From Sophora flavescens (Eukaryota; Streptophyta; Magnoliopsida; Fabales; Fabaceae), in contig CM061063.1 of NCBI GenBank assembly GCA_030762895.1, forward strand, positions 105,732,210 to 105,796,209: DNA of 64,000 nucleotides, given 5' to 3'. A model generated the notes under the pieces. The model made no database searches and had not been told where the DNA came from. It worked only from the letters and a program-made list of their open reading frames with translations. A program made the translations under genes and the position numbers. Numbering within the stretch: the stretch's first letter is position 1; the number at the start of each line of letters is the position of its first letter. Of the stretch, positions 10,331 to 22,454 are shown piece by piece.

Positions 10331-12388
10331 AACCAAATCTTCCGAACAACATATATCCTCGCTTAAAATCAACTAAGCATAGTATTAAACCAGACAGATC
10401 ATGCATAACACATTATCAAGAAATATTCAAACACCAAAAATAATATGTCACATGCAATGGAATACCTCAACCAGTCTCTCACAATTAAATCAATAAATAA
10501 TAAATTCAAACATAATCAATATCATAAAATCAATTTAATGTCGATAAACCTATAATCACCGAATCATCATTGGTTTTATAGAAAAGGTTTCCAATATGAT
10601 TTTGATCTTGCTGATTAATCGACTACTAGTAGGGTTTAGGTCGCCCTACACAATTATCATATAATATACCACTTATCGAATCCGACGACAGAGGATCCTT
10701 TCCCCCACCTGAGTTATCACTAGAATCCCGAATTCTTCGCTCCTTGTTATCACACCGCAGCTTAACAGTTTCACCTTAAACCAAACAATACAACCACAAA
10801 TTAATCAACAAATTCACCCTCACTCCTAAATAGTTGGGTTTGGCCATTCAATTCAAAATAGGGTTAGGGTTATGTTCTCATTCTAAACTTTTGGATATTA
10901 GTTCCTATAGTCTTAGATAGCTTAGATAAATTGTCATAACTTGAAAATATGGACAAAATATTAACTAAGTTTCGGCCTTACATAGTAAAATAGGCTAGGA
11001 AATTCTTTTTGATTCAAGCTTTTGGATTTAGGTTACTTAGACATTAGAGAGCATTAATCAAGTGTTAGATTTCACAAATTGAAACAAAATATTTTAACCC
11101 CATTTACTCTAGGGTTTCGACCCAAATAAAAAAGCTATGTTAGGGATTTTTGTTGAGCTTAAGCTCTTGGGTTTAGATCATAGAAGTATTAGAGAACCTA
11201 AATCAAGTACTAGATTTCAAAAATGAAACAAAAACATCAAACATACTTTCTAACTCAGTTTCGGCCAACAATAGATAATAGGGAAGGAAAATGTTTTTTA
11301 TTACATGCTCTTGGATAATGAAAGTAGAGATCATAACTAGATCATAGAAATTGGTTTCACATTAAAATGAATTTTCTACAATTTTCTAGAAATATTTAAA
11401 GTTCTAGATCTAAGAATGAAAAAGACTTGAAATAGGAAGAACAAGATCATATAAGATGAGATGAGATGATCATGGATGATCATCGTACCTCAAGTCTGTG
11501 GAAGAAATGAAGAAAATATGATGATGTTGGAAAGTTTTCCCTAAGATATGAACTCTTGGAGAAAAAATGGAGTTTTGTGTGCTTTTGTGAAAAATGAAAG
11601 TGATGAAGAGAGAAAGGGCCGGGGAGGGGGCTGCGGTTTGGGGTAGTTATATAGGCTAGATTTTAGGCCTTGTTTGTGTTCATTAGAATTAGATTCATAG
11701 GTTTTATGATTATTAAATAATATAATAGTTAACTATAGTTAATTAATAACTTAACTAGGGTTGGTTTGCTAACCATGATCAAAATCATGTGGCTCACATT
11801 TTAGGAAGGGTGTGGCTGCTCCTTGTCCACACAAATTAACCGTGGTTCCTTAACCATGGTTAAAATCTAACTCAACGTCGTTTAGGTTAAGCTTAGGGGT
11901 ATTTTGGTCAATTCACTTGAAAATTCCTGATTACTAAAATTTTAGGCCGGACTCCATGTCCTCTCTACTACATTAATCTCCCCTAATACCTCAGCTCAAT
12001 AATCGACTCATTCGTTTACTCTACTTATCCCCCGACTTAGGTTTTACGCGTTTTCTTAACAATTACGCCCGAATAAAATAATATTAATTTCATTCCTAAT
12101 GAGTATTTTGGAAACTTGGAAAATTGTCCGGGACAAAATATAAACCCTAATGGTTTCGTTCACGAGTTGAAATTAGGGTTTTACGCAGTAAAATCTTCTT
12201 GTCGGGAAAAATGCGAGATCGGGTTCCATCCAATTTTCAACCCAAATTTTCACCGTAACCTTATACCATAAGAGACACTATGAATATGATTTTATTTTAT
12301 TTAAAATCACTTTTGAAGTCTCAGATTAAAAATATAAATAATTATATTTTTATCCGATTAAACAACCTAATTAAAATCAACTGTTACA
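10331..12388 (-). repeat. Probable minus-strand LTR of an unclassified LTR retrotransposon
   Basis: Read on the minus strand it starts TGTAACAGTTG at 12388. About 740 bases in it has a TATA box (CTATATAACTACCCC, 11641-11655) followed by a CT-rich leader (TTTCTCTCTTCATC), then a long AT-rich R/U5-like region. This is promoter layout, not protein evidence. The left part appears to continue at 8201-8691, across the solo LTR. No partner LTR, primer-binding site or coding region was found, so it may be a solo LTR. Repeated TTCTAGATCT/AGATTTC-type phrases between 10900 and 11420 add no clear structure. Confidence 0.4.
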
Positions 12389-13906
12389 GTTGCTATCCCT
12401 TCGCAAGCTTGCACCCATCCATCGGCATCCTGTTTCCCTGACGGCATGCTGCTGGTCTGCACTGTTACCACCAACACATCAGCAAACAGAGAAAGTTCGA
12501 GGTTTCTTGCCAATTTTGGTTTTTTTTTTTCTTTATTAAAAATCCAAACATTGAATTATTTATTCGGAATCTTAAAAAACGAACAATTCAGATCAAGCAA
12601 GATAAATAGAGGATGACGATGATTTAACAATGACGATGCAATAAGTAAAAAAGTTTAATAAAATAAAAATAAAAGTGAAAAAACCACAGATGATTTGACG
12701 AGTTTGAAGGAATTAGTGGATTTGTGAAAGAATTGAGCAACGTCCTCATAATTTGGGTTGGAAGCAAACAAAAGGCAGCAACAGTTAGTTAAGTTTCTTC
12801 TATGCTTTCTAATCAACAGTTAGAGCCATTAGATGTAAATAGGATCAATGGCTAATGTTGAGTGTAAGAGGAGTAAACTATAAGTGGTGTAAACTGATCC
12901 CTTATATATATATATATATATTAATTCATTAAAAACAATACTTAACTTTTATTAGATTACACTAAAATTAAGGATGAGGATTTGGAGTAATTCTCTTAAC
13001 TGATTCTTGGAGTAACATGATCCCCACCCATTATATTTATATATATATATATGCAAAAATAATATTAATTAGGACACAAGGATACCCGAAACCAAAAAAA
13101 CTACAACATCGTTTCAAGGACTAAACCAAACCAAGTATATAGGCCACCAGACAAACCTACTGATATTGGCACTAACAAGAAGAGCCACTGAAGCAACGGG
13201 TATGGGGTCTTCCTATTTATATATTCTTCATTTAACTCTATATTTGCCAATGTAAAACTTTCAACACTCACAAGCAGTTAATTTCCTCAAATGTGAGTCC
13301 CAACGTTAATTAACTTATTCCCTCTCAAGCGGAAGCAATTTCAAGTATTCACAAAGTCACCATCCAAGACCAAAACTTGTGAATGTATTTTAAATGGGTT
13401 AGGGTTGAGTCCAAGCCCAGGCACTGGCTATTGTCTCCAAATCACAATGGTGGATATGACACCCCATCTTGACATAAAACTTCAAGTCAATGACTTTGGA
13501 AGTTTTTAACTCGTATATTATTCACTTGACTCATCCTTTATCAACATAAAACTTTCAATAATCATATTTAATTCTCCAACAATTCTGATTATAAATGTCT
13601 TGAAGGTTGTAAATTCAAGCGAGGTTGTCGTGCAAACAATTTACAACCTCCATTGCAATATGATGATATAATCTATCTTGGATGCATGATATTTGTGTTA
13701 GAATTTCTTCTAATAATTCTTGTGGGCTACAATCAATTGTGATTTTTGGTTTGTAAAAAATGGGCTAATGTTATGATTCATTTGATGATGCTTAGGCCCA
13801 CTAATATGATGATCTATTCGTAATGGGCTATTAGATCCTAATAATGATCTGTGTGGGCGATAATGTAGGTCTTAACCTATACGCCTGCAATGGGAGATGC
13901 CTAGGG
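12389..13906. other. Non-coding intergenic DNA, nothing recognised
   Basis: No convincing ORF. It contains short TA microsatellites (12905-12922, 13036-13052) and a poly-T tract near 12520. The segment between the TA runs may be a further small insertion, but no inverted repeats could be confirmed. Confidence 0.5.
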
Positions 13907-13933
13907 TTATTATTATTATTATTATTATTATGT

Positions 13934-13985
<52 letters not shown>
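13907..13985. repeat. ATT and TA microsatellites
   Basis: A (TTA)n run at about 13908-13931 is followed by TGTGGGTT and an almost pure (TA)n run to 13985. The TA run continues on the far side of the next element (15256-15274), so it served as the target. Confidence 0.85.
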
Positions 13986-13986
<1 letters not shown>

Positions 13987-13987
<1 letters not shown>

Positions 13988-15256
13988 GCATATCAAGTGA
14001 GAGTGACTATTTTATGTTAGAGTGAGAGGGATAAATTGCAACCATTAGATTAAAATTAAAGGTTAAGATTAAAACACCCAACTTAAAAAGTCACGTGCCC
14101 TCCTTTAAATTCACAACACCTTCTCGTCTCTTGTTTCTTCTTCCTAGCCCAAACTCACCGTCCCCACCCAACCTTCTCCCATGACTGTCATCTCTCAAAT
14201 TCCCATTAATCTATCAATGAAGGCAAGAACAGAATAGAGGCTTCAACTTGCCTTAGCTTGGTCCCTTTCGGTTCCCAAATAAAATAAGCAATGCATGTCC
14301 TACAACTTCATCATTTTTCTCTTTCATCAACCACCTACCACCGTGCCTATCAATTTCCGAGTTTCTCGTGTAAGATTTGAAATGATAATTGAGACTTGAG
14401 TCTGATACTCTTCCCGTTAAAAAAGGGTGTCACACTATTATTTTATTTTTTAAAAATATTTGTGCTTATTATATGTGGATATTAAGAAATATTGTGGCGA
14501 TTAATTTTTCTCATGACAGTTTATTGATAAACTCTCAAACTATTATCAACAATTGTTCAGCAACCAAAGACATCAAAGTTATATTTTTTTTAATATTTTT
14601 TTCCTTTTTTTAAGAAATTATTATTTTCTTCCTTGAAACAAGGAAACCTGGGAGATGTGGTTCTAAAAAGTAAAAACATTGGCCACACGAGGTGCCGGCG
14701 AGCACGGATTTGATGTCTTTGAAAATTGGTGTTTTTGGTGACTTTAGGCAAAAATGTGATGAGAGAGATATGAAAAAATGGAGGGAAGAGATGATAAAAA
14801 AAAAAAAAAAGAGATGAGAGAGATAGAGAGAAATACACCAAATCGATCCAAAGACATCAAATCCATTTTCGGTGCCGACCAAATTTCCTGAGAGACACAA
14901 ATTTTCAACTCTAAACCCAAAGTTGTCAGAGAAATTGAAAGGTTTAAATTTGCAAACCTTGGATTTTTCGGCACAAGAAAATTGGGGGAAAAAATAGAAC
15001 TTGAAAATGAAATCATAGAAGAGAGAAATAGAAAACTAGTAGGAATCGTTGAGATCAGACTATGGGTTCAGATAGTCTTTGGTGAGTTTCAGTTTTCTTC
15101 TTCGCAGTATCAGTGGCTGAACGTGAGATGAAAAGAGGAGGAGAGCAAGTGTGCTTTTAAAATAAGTGTTTTAATCTTAACCTTTAATTTTAATATAATG
15201 GTTGTAACTTATCCCCCTCACTCTCATATAAAATAGTCATTCTCACTTAATATGCC
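13987..15256. mobile_element. Non-autonomous DNA transposon with ~95-bp terminal inverted repeats (MULE-like)
   Basis: The left end GGCATATCAAGTGAGAGTGA matches the reverse complement of the right end (GGCATATTAAGTGAGAATGA). The match runs about 95 bases through ACTATTTTAT, GAGTGAG and AAAATTAAAGGTTAAGATTA. The length is 1,270 bp. It lies inside a TA microsatellite, so its target duplication cannot be separated from the repeat. The interior has an inner inverted pair (GATTTGATGTCTTTG at 14706 against CAAAGACATCAAATC at 14849) and no transposase. Long inverted repeats suggest a Mutator-like non-autonomous element; a foldback element is the alternative. The overlapping minus-strand ORFs at 14590-15016 are artefacts of CT-rich sequence. 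Confidence 0.65.
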
Positions 15257-15322
15257 ATATATATATATATATATGATTAGGTCCCCTCTGCCATCACGGA
15301 TATCATAATCATCTACTCCATG

Positions 15323-15486
15323 CACTACTACAGAAAATGTCTTTAATAGCACTCCTTCAATAGTGCTTCAATAAGGAACGCTACTAAAAAAGAGGCGGGA
15401 CACTTTTGGTAGCGCTTCTTTTAGGAAGCGCTATCCATTCCTTATTATAAGACAACGCTTCCCCAAGGAAGCGCTATTGAATGTTG
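15323..15486. repeat. Left subterminal repeats of CACTA A
   Basis: Inverted pairs of GCGCTTCC and GGAAGCGC, with variants, follow the terminal repeat. They are likely binding sites for a TNPA-type protein, by analogy with En/Spm. The array resumes after the nested insertions at 32655-32673 and 39003-39080. Confidence 0.7.
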
Positions 15487-15550
15487 ATGGGTGTCGCGAC
15501 CGTCCCTTCCGGTTTCAACGAAAAGAAGGTAAAAACAGAGGAGTCGCCAT

Positions 15551-15945
15551 CACTAGTGCAAAATATACTTTTAACATCGGGGTTTTAACATCGGTTTTCA
15601 GAAAACCGATGTGAAAAAGGAGGCGGTGGCATTTTTGAAATTAAATTGAAAATTTTTAACATCGGTTTTATAATAAACCGATGTTATAAAGTTTTTAACA
15701 TCGGTTTCTTAAAACCCGATGTTGAAAATTGAACCAAAAATAAAAAAATTTAAAAATGCATAATTAAACACATCGGTTTTGACATAACCGATGTGGAAAT
15801 GTGTAGGTTTTAACATCGATTTTTAAAAACCGATGTGGAAAAACGAATAAATTTTTTATCTAAATAACTTTTAACATCGGTTTTAGTAATAACCGATGTG
15901 TAAAACCTTATAACATCGGTCTTTGTTTAACCGATGTGTATTGTT
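15551..15945. repeat. Left subterminal repeats of CACTA C (ACATCGGTT motif)
   Basis: Alternating TTTTAACATCGGTTTT and AAAACCGATGT copies make a series of short hairpins, for example at 15585-15616, 15656-15687 and 15703-15724. Probable accessory-protein binding sites. Confidence 0.8.
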
Positions 15946-15994
15946 ATCTGTCATTTTTTTAATTCCCTCTTCTTCCTTTTCATTTTCGCGCTGC

Positions 15995-16002
15995 TATATA
16001 AG
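15995..16002 (+). promoter_or_regulatory. TATA box, likely promoter of the CACTA C transposase gene
   Basis: TATATAAG in GCGCTGCTATATAAGAGACC lies just inside the subterminal repeats and is followed by a CT-rich stretch like a plant 5' UTR (16010-16250). The coding start is far downstream at 23215, so a spliced leader, now further lengthened by insertion F, is implied. Confidence 0.5.
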
Positions 16003-16686
16003 AGACCTTTTCATCTGTCCTTTTCATCTGTCATTTTTAATTCCCTCTTGCATGCCTGTGCTCACTCTACCTCCTTTTCATTTTGATTTCTTTGAATATT
16101 TGCGCCAGTTGCTATCATCATTTCACTCATCGCTGCCACCATTCACTCCTCGAAAGGGTTCTTCAACCCTAGCTTACACCAACAGCGGCGACCGGGAAAG
16201 GGTTCTGTGTTGCGGCTTCAGAGCAATAAAAGTGGAAAGTCCTGACCTCTAACCCCCACCCCACCCACATCGTTACTGGTTGCTGCGCCTGCAACTTAAG
16301 GAGACCCACCACTCCGTTCGTGCTTCCTAGAAGAGGACCGTTACTCACGACCGCAGAAAAATGAGAACCACCACTCTGGTCTCTTAGCATCCAACAACTC
16401 TGGTATGTTCTCTCTGCTGAAAATATCGTGAGACTAATGGTGAACTGCATCCATGTACAACTGCATGTCTAGGCTCTGTCATGAGTGTGTTAGTGTCTTG
16501 TTGTGACCCCTTTGGTGAAGTTTGTGTCTTGAGTCCTTGTTCTGTGTATACTTGTGTTGTTCTGTGTGTGAAGTGTTATAAAGTGTGAATCTGTGTCTAA
16601 TCCACCATAGTGGAAATGGCTCCAAGACTGGATTTTTCCAATTGGTGGACAAAGGATACACAGAAAGGAATACCAGTGGTGGTATC
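16003..16686 (+). other. 5' leader region of CACTA C
   Basis: Mixed-composition leader sequence with no recognised protein. CTCTGGTATGTTC near 16399 could be a splice donor. It ends in the GTATC target copy (16682-16686) of element F. The ORF at 15923-16252 overlaps the repeats and TATA box and is not considered a gene. Confidence 0.4.
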
Positions 16687-18052
16687 TGATGCGTGATTTT
16701 TAGAAATAAAGGCAAGTGCACCTCGTCGCAATCAAGTAATACGGTGGTGAGACCGGTTATCGTATCCACAGGGATTGGTTGTCAATTACCAATTCACAAA
16801 CTTAATAACTATCTAGACTAAACTATAATATGAGAGATTAAACAGAAAACAAAGCAACACAATATTTTTGGTCTTTTTGGACTTTTAACAAACACTTGGA
16901 GTGCAGAATTTATAACGGTTGAGATTGTCAGGTTTAGACTACACTAATCCTCCCTTGATTGCAATGAAATGGCTAACAACACAAGTCCTAATTCAATTAT
17001 GCCAATCAAGCCTTTTCTAAAATACTCAAGCCTAATGTCTTAGGTACATTGAGCCTAAAACCCCAAATTAAACCCTAATGTCTTAGGTGGAGTAATCTGA
17101 GATTTTGCATTAAGTCAAGACTTATAAGATTGCAAGCATTCAACACCTATGTCTAGATTCTTGAACTACTTGGCATATGATTCATGAGCATGCCTTAACA
17201 CCAACCTTCCAGTCATCTATCAAAGCAACATATCATTCCTATGGGTAGCTAATCCAAGGAAAGCATTAAACACAGAATCACATACTCATAAAGAAATAGA
17301 AACTTGTATTGAAATCAAATCAATTAACAATCAAGTTTAGAAAAACTACATCTAAACCCAACAATGGGGGAATTAGCTATACATGAATGTGTCTACAAAA
17401 GGGAAAGAGAGAAGAGATAAAGAAAACTTCATGACGAATCCTTCAATCTCCTTCCAATCCAAGAGCAGAGAGATGTCATCTTTTAGGTCCTGAGCCTTCC
17501 CCACCCATCAGCCCTCTTTAGGGTTTCCAAGCCTCGCCAAAAGTCCCCTTTTTTCTGTCCACTGCTGTCTTGTTACTTATAGATCTGCTGCGCGTCACGG
17601 CCGTGATGTCTATCACGGCCAGGCCGTGACGCTTTTCTCGCCCAAGGCGTGCCTTCAGGGTTTTTAACTCTCGCGAGGCGAGAGAGAAGTGTTCGCGACG
17701 CGAGACCTCATTTTCTGGTTGGTCACGGCCGTGATGTCCGTCATGGCCAGGCCGTGCCGCGATCTCGACTTTTGCCTTCTTCTCGCTTGATCACGGTAGT
17801 GATGGTCATCACGGCCAGGCCGTGATAGGCTCTGTTTGGCTCATATTCTTCTCTTTTTAAGCTCCAAAATCATCCAAGCTTCATTATAGCCAAATATGCA
17901 CAGTTTTCCTTCAATTTCTGCAAAACAACACACAGAAACCACCTCATCCGTTCCAAAGGAAAAACTATACAAAATCAACACTAAATTGGCCTAACTATAT
18001 GCAAATGCATGCAGAAATGTACATGGAAAATGAGGTGAAATCACACTCATCA
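16687..18052 (-). repeat. Downstream (3') LTR of element F, 1,366 bp
   Basis: Starts TGATGCGTGA and ends CACTCATCA on the plus strand. It holds three units of the palindrome TCACGGCCGTGATG...GGCCAGGCCGTGA, near 17596, 17722 and 17789. It differs from the other LTR at three positions across about 1 kb but at many positions within 17473-17822. Confidence 0.9.
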
Positions 18053-19661
18053 AACCACCCCAAGCTTAAGACTTTGCTTGTCCTCAAGCAAAAACTAAGG
18101 CCAGAAGAGATAAACAGTCAAAGCATGGATAGTGAACCAAGAACCCGAGTAAATGATCCAAGCAATAGGCAATTCAAACAATTCAGCAAGAGACAATCAA
18201 TTCAAGTCCAATTAGGGGCTTAAGTTTCCTAGACTCACATTCTCACTGATTCGGGCACTCTTGCTCACTTGAAGCTCACCCCAAGCTTGTTTATTTGCTT
18301 GGCTCTCTTTCTTGCCTCCCTCACTCAAGTGTTCAAGTATATATAACAATTCGCTCCATTTTCCTCAAGGAATGATTCCTACCATATGCTTGACTATCAA
18401 CCAAATCTCCACTTTATTTATGAAAACACCTAAGAATCAAGAGGTCTTTTATTTGGTTGTAACATGGCCATGGGATTAATCTTTAGGTGGGGATAACAAG
18501 AAAAGGATATTTCAAAAGGCTACATAAACATCAAGCATTGCAAAGCATGACCTTCTAAAATACCTTTCTTTGGGTTTCAGTTTACTTTTCCACCATTCTT
18601 TCCTTTTATTTTTGCTTTTTATTTCTCACTTTCTTTTGTCATACCCTTCTCCATATACTTTTCTTTTCCTTTTATTTTTTTTTCTTTTATTTGGATAAGG
18701 GAGAATTTTCAACTCAAGAGAAATAAATTTTTTTTAGATTCATTTTTTTCCTTTTCATCATCCCAAACTTCTAACTACATTTTCCAACCCTTTTTTCACA
18801 GTACTTTAGAAGGTCCCTCATAAGCATATTTAACAAAACATTTCAGGGTACCAAGAAAAGCATTTTATTCATTCAGGCTCAAAATTGGGCAACTAAGGGG
18901 TAGCATTTCAACAATCAAAGCTCAGAAGGCCAGAAAAATACCTATTGCCTCAATCATTTTCAAAAATGTTCTCAAAAATTTTCAAGCTTCGAAATGGTTT
19001 CAAGTCAAGTTCTAGAGAAAAACAATCCAAGAGGAACACACTCTACACAAAGAACGGGGGCAGATTTAGTGAGTACCCCCTAATGGCTCAAAAGCTCACA
19101 TTTATCAGTTCAAGAACCAGTGAGAAACACAAGTCTAAAGAAACATATGCTAATCATCAACTATCCAAGATCATCTCAAGAATATTTATTTGAAGCCATA
19201 TCACAAGAATAAACAGAATTGGGTTCAAGAATTCACTATCACAAAAAAATTGGCACTTAGCTCTCACAATCATAAGCTCAATCTAAGCAAGGGTAATCGA
19301 ATCATGCGATCATGCGAACTTAAGCCTATATGAATGCAATATTTACAATGCAAGCAAAAAGATTACCCCTACCCCAAGCTTAAAGATTTACATTGTCCCC
19401 AATGTAAACAATCAAGTTGGAGAGAGGAAAGAAAAATAAAATAAAACAAAAGAAAAATGGAACGGCTTACCGAGGCTGTAGCGGGTGCTGACTTTGCTTT
19501 TTATCTGCCCCCTTTTCTCTTCCCCTTGTCTTCTTGCTCTCCCTTCCTTCCTTATTACCCTGCAAACACTTGGCAATTGACAATTTATTATTTTCCTCTT
19601 GAGCTTCTCAAATTATTCAAGAGGTTGAAAATCAAAAACAAAAACTAACTAAAGAGAAGGG
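18053..19661 (-). other. Non-coding 3' internal region of element F
   Basis: The minus-strand polypurine tract AAGCTTGGGGTGG abuts the LTR (18055-18067 on plus). The rest has CT-rich and poly-T tracts (18560-18790) and no pol domain in any frame. Short plus-strand ORFs (17999-18223, 18945-19193, 19457-19648) run against the element and match nothing. Confidence 0.6.
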
Positions 19662-20888
19662 TTAAGAAAAGTTGGGTTGCCTCCTAATAAGCGCTTCTTT
19701 AACATCACTAGCTTGACTTATCAAGAAGCATCCACCTGGATCCCATAACCTGTGGTATAAGGACCAAGGGATGCTAACCATGTGAGATCCTTCACCTGGA
19801 TCCCACAGTTTGCAGCAAAAATGTGGAAGTGAGCGCTCGAAATTCATGCTGACTTCTTCGAATGGGAAGCGCTTTTCAATTCCTCTCGGGTCAAAGATGA
19901 CCCCTTTATCAACAAAATCTTCCCAATAAAAATGGGGTTCAACCTCAGGCAGAGGCATGAACTCCATTGTTGACTGCTTTAAAATGTGAGGTGGCAAACA
20001 ATTCGAGAGGATCATTGGTGCCGTTCTGGCTTCTGTACAATCTTCACTCTCAGCATTGCCAAATCCATCACCTTCCAAATATGCAGAAATCTCCGCACAA
20101 ACCACACAAGTGTTTCTCCCATCACATTCCACACATGCATTGGAACTAATAGCATCATCTAATTCCAAAAGTTCTTCATCATCCCCAAGCATGGTGAAAT
20201 AGATGTCCTCCAAATGCCTCTTCCTTTCAGGCTCTTTAGTCAAGGGTTCAATGGGGAGTGGTGCAACTATGTTCTCCAAAACAGGGTCTTCACTTCTTGA
20301 CTCGGTTGCTCCCACTTCTTCTTCTTCCTCATCATCCATTTTGGCATCATCTTCATCATCATCCTTTATTGCATCACCTTCATCATCATCCATCAAGTTC
20401 CCTTTTGACATTCCAGATAGCTGGTTAGAGATTTTCTCAATAAGTACCCCGAAACTTCGAATGGTGGCTTCTTGATTTTTTAATTCTTCCATTGTTGTTG
20501 CCATGAAGTTCTCCAAAACAGCCTCTAAGTGAGGTCGACTATCCGGGATAGGTTGCTCAACCTCGACTGGGAATGCGGATTTGAAGTTCTCCCAAGCAAC
20601 TTCCAATGGGGATGGCTCATCTTGATATGAAGGTGTGGAAGATTCCCAATGTTCCTCTTGCTAAATCCAAGTATTGTTTGGAGGGTTCCCCCACCATGGA
20701 GTGTAAGTGTTGCGAAATTGATTTCCCCATTCAGCATAGCTTACCATTGGTGGAGGAGAGATTTGTGCCCTTGACAGCTCATCACTAACTTGTTGGATGT
20801 TTACGGCTAATTTCAGCATATCTACCCGCAGCTGCAACTCAGATATCTCACTTTCTGCATCAGATGGTTGATACCAATTGTAGTCCAT
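19662..20888 (-). pseudogene. gag-like ORF of element F (one in-frame stop)
   Basis: Read from ATG at 20888, the frame stays open for 75 codons (MDYNWYQPSDAESEISELQL...). It meets a TAG at 20661-20663 and continues in the same frame to 19662, 409 codons in all. The N-terminal half holds a heptad-like segment (SEISELQLRVDMLKLAVNI) and WGNQFRNTYTPWWGNPPNNT, a linker common in Athila-like gag ORFs. The middle has ENFMATTMEELKNQEATIRS, probably coiled coil, then a strongly acidic tract (DDDEGDAIKDDDEDDAKMD). Repeated WDPGEGSHMVSIPWSLYHR and WDPGG phrases end it. It probably supplies a structural protein; no zinc knuckle is clear. Confidence 0.6.
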
Positions 20889-21066
20889 GATCCTGTCTAA
20901 TCAATTTTTTCACCTCACAGACAATTAAGCCCAAGATCAAAGAAACACAAAAACAAATATATACAAAACTTAACAAAAGAAAGAGATCAATTATATATAG
21001 AAAAATAAAATAAAAAATGTCTAAACTAGTTGTCTCATTTGTTACTAATGATATTGACAAAACCAA

Positions 21067-21084
21067 TCCCCGGCAACGGCGCCA
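21067..21084 (-). promoter_or_regulatory. tRNA-Asp primer-binding site of element F
   Basis: On the minus strand TGGCGCCGTTGCCGGGGA begins six bases after the LTR end. It is the complement of the plant tRNA-Asp 3' end and the usual Athila/Tat primer site. Confidence 0.85.
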
Positions 21085-21090
21085 AAAACT

Positions 21091-22449
21091 TGATGCGTGA
21101 TTTTTAGAAATAAAGGCAAGTGCACCTCGTCGCAATCAAGTAATACGGTGGTGAGACCGGTTATCGTATCCACAGGGATTGGTTGTCAATTACCAATTCA
21201 CAAACTTAATAACTATCTAGACTAAACTATAATATGAGAGATTAAACAGAAAACAAAGCAACACAATATTTTTGGTCTTTTTGGACTTTTAACAAACACT
21301 TGGAGTGCAGAATTTATAACGGTTGAGATTGTCAGGTTTAGACTACACTAATCCTCCCTTGATTGCAATGAAATGGCTAACAACACAAGTCCTAATTCAA
21401 TTATGCCAATCAAGCCTTTTCTAAAATACTCAAGCCTAATGTCTTAGGTGCATTGAGCCTAAAACCCCAAATTAAACCCTAATGTCTTAGGTGGAGTAAT
21501 CTGAGATTTTGCATTAAGTCAAGACTTATAAGATTGCAAGCATTCAACACCTATGTCTAGATTCTTGAACTACTTGGCATATGATTCATGAGCATGCCTT
21601 AACACCAACCTTCCAGTCATCTATCAAAGCAACATATCATTCCTATGTGTAGCTAATCCAAGGAAAGCATTAAACACAGAATCACATACTCATAAAGAAA
21701 TAGAAACTTGTATTGAAATCAAATCAATTAACAATCAAGTTTAGAAAAACTACATCTAAACCCAACAATGGGGGAATTAGCTATACATGAATGTGTCTAC
21801 AAAAGGGAAAGAGAGAAGAGAGAAAGAAAACTTCATGACGAATCCTTCAATCTCCTTCCAATCCAAGAGCAGAGAGATGTCATATTTTAGGTCCCAGCCT
21901 TCCCCCAGCCATCAGCCCTCTTTAGGGTTTCCAAGCCTCTGCCAAAAGTCCCCCTTTTTCTGTCTGCTGTGCTGTTACTTATAGATCTGCTGCGCGTCAC
22001 GGCCGTGATGTCTATCACGGCCAGGCCGTGACGCTTTCTGTCCAAGGCGTGCCTTCAGGTTTTTAACTCTCGCGAGGCGAGAGAAGTGTTCACGACGCGA
22101 GACCTCATTTTCTGGTCGGTCACGGCCGTGATGTCTGTCACGGCCAGGCCGTGACAGTCTCTGACTTTTGCCTTCTTCTCTGCTTGATCACGGCCGTGAT
22201 GGTCATCACGGCCAGGCCGTGATAGGCTCTGTTTGGCTCATATTCTTCTCTTTTTAAGCTCCAAAATCATCCAAGCTTCATTATAGCCAAATATGCACAG
22301 TTTTCCTTCAATTTCTGCAAAACAACACACAGAAACCACCTCATCCGTTCCAAAGGAAAAACTATACAAAATCAACACTAAATTGGCCTAACTATATGCA
22401 AATGCATGCAGAAATGTACATGGAAAATGAGGTGAAATCACACTCATCA
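21091..22449 (-). repeat. Upstream (5') LTR of element F, 1,359 bp
   Basis: Same ends as the 16687-18052 copy. The palindrome units, near 21997, 22121 and 22189, are better preserved here (each reads TCACGGCCGTGATG) than in the left copy. Confidence 0.9.
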
Positions 22450-22454
22450 GTATC

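Larger units (their letters stand above)
16687..22449 (-). mobile_element. Non-autonomous Athila-type Ty3/gypsy element F (gag-like ORF only)
   Basis: Two LTRs (16687-18052 and 21091-22449) bear TGATG...ATCA ends and a perfect 5-base target duplication GTATC (16682-16686, 22450-22454). On the minus strand the upstream LTR is followed by a primer-binding site matching tRNA-Asp (TGGCGCCGTTGCCGGGGA), as in Athila/Tat elements. A polypurine tract (AAGCTTGGGGTGG) precedes the downstream LTR. Between them lies one gag-like ORF with a single stop; protease, RT, RNase H and integrase are absent. It would depend on a full Athila-type element for movement. The near-identical LTRs outside one block suggest a recent insertion, the last step of the nest. 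Confidence 0.9.

Noticed and set aside
10857..10875. Interstitial telomere repeat (AGGGTTAGGGTT)
   Set aside because: Only about two units, expected by chance in this much sequence.
14590..15016. Three overlapping minus-strand Ser/Phe-rich ORFs
   Set aside because: Produced by poly-T and CT-rich sequence in a non-coding transposon; frames overlap each other.
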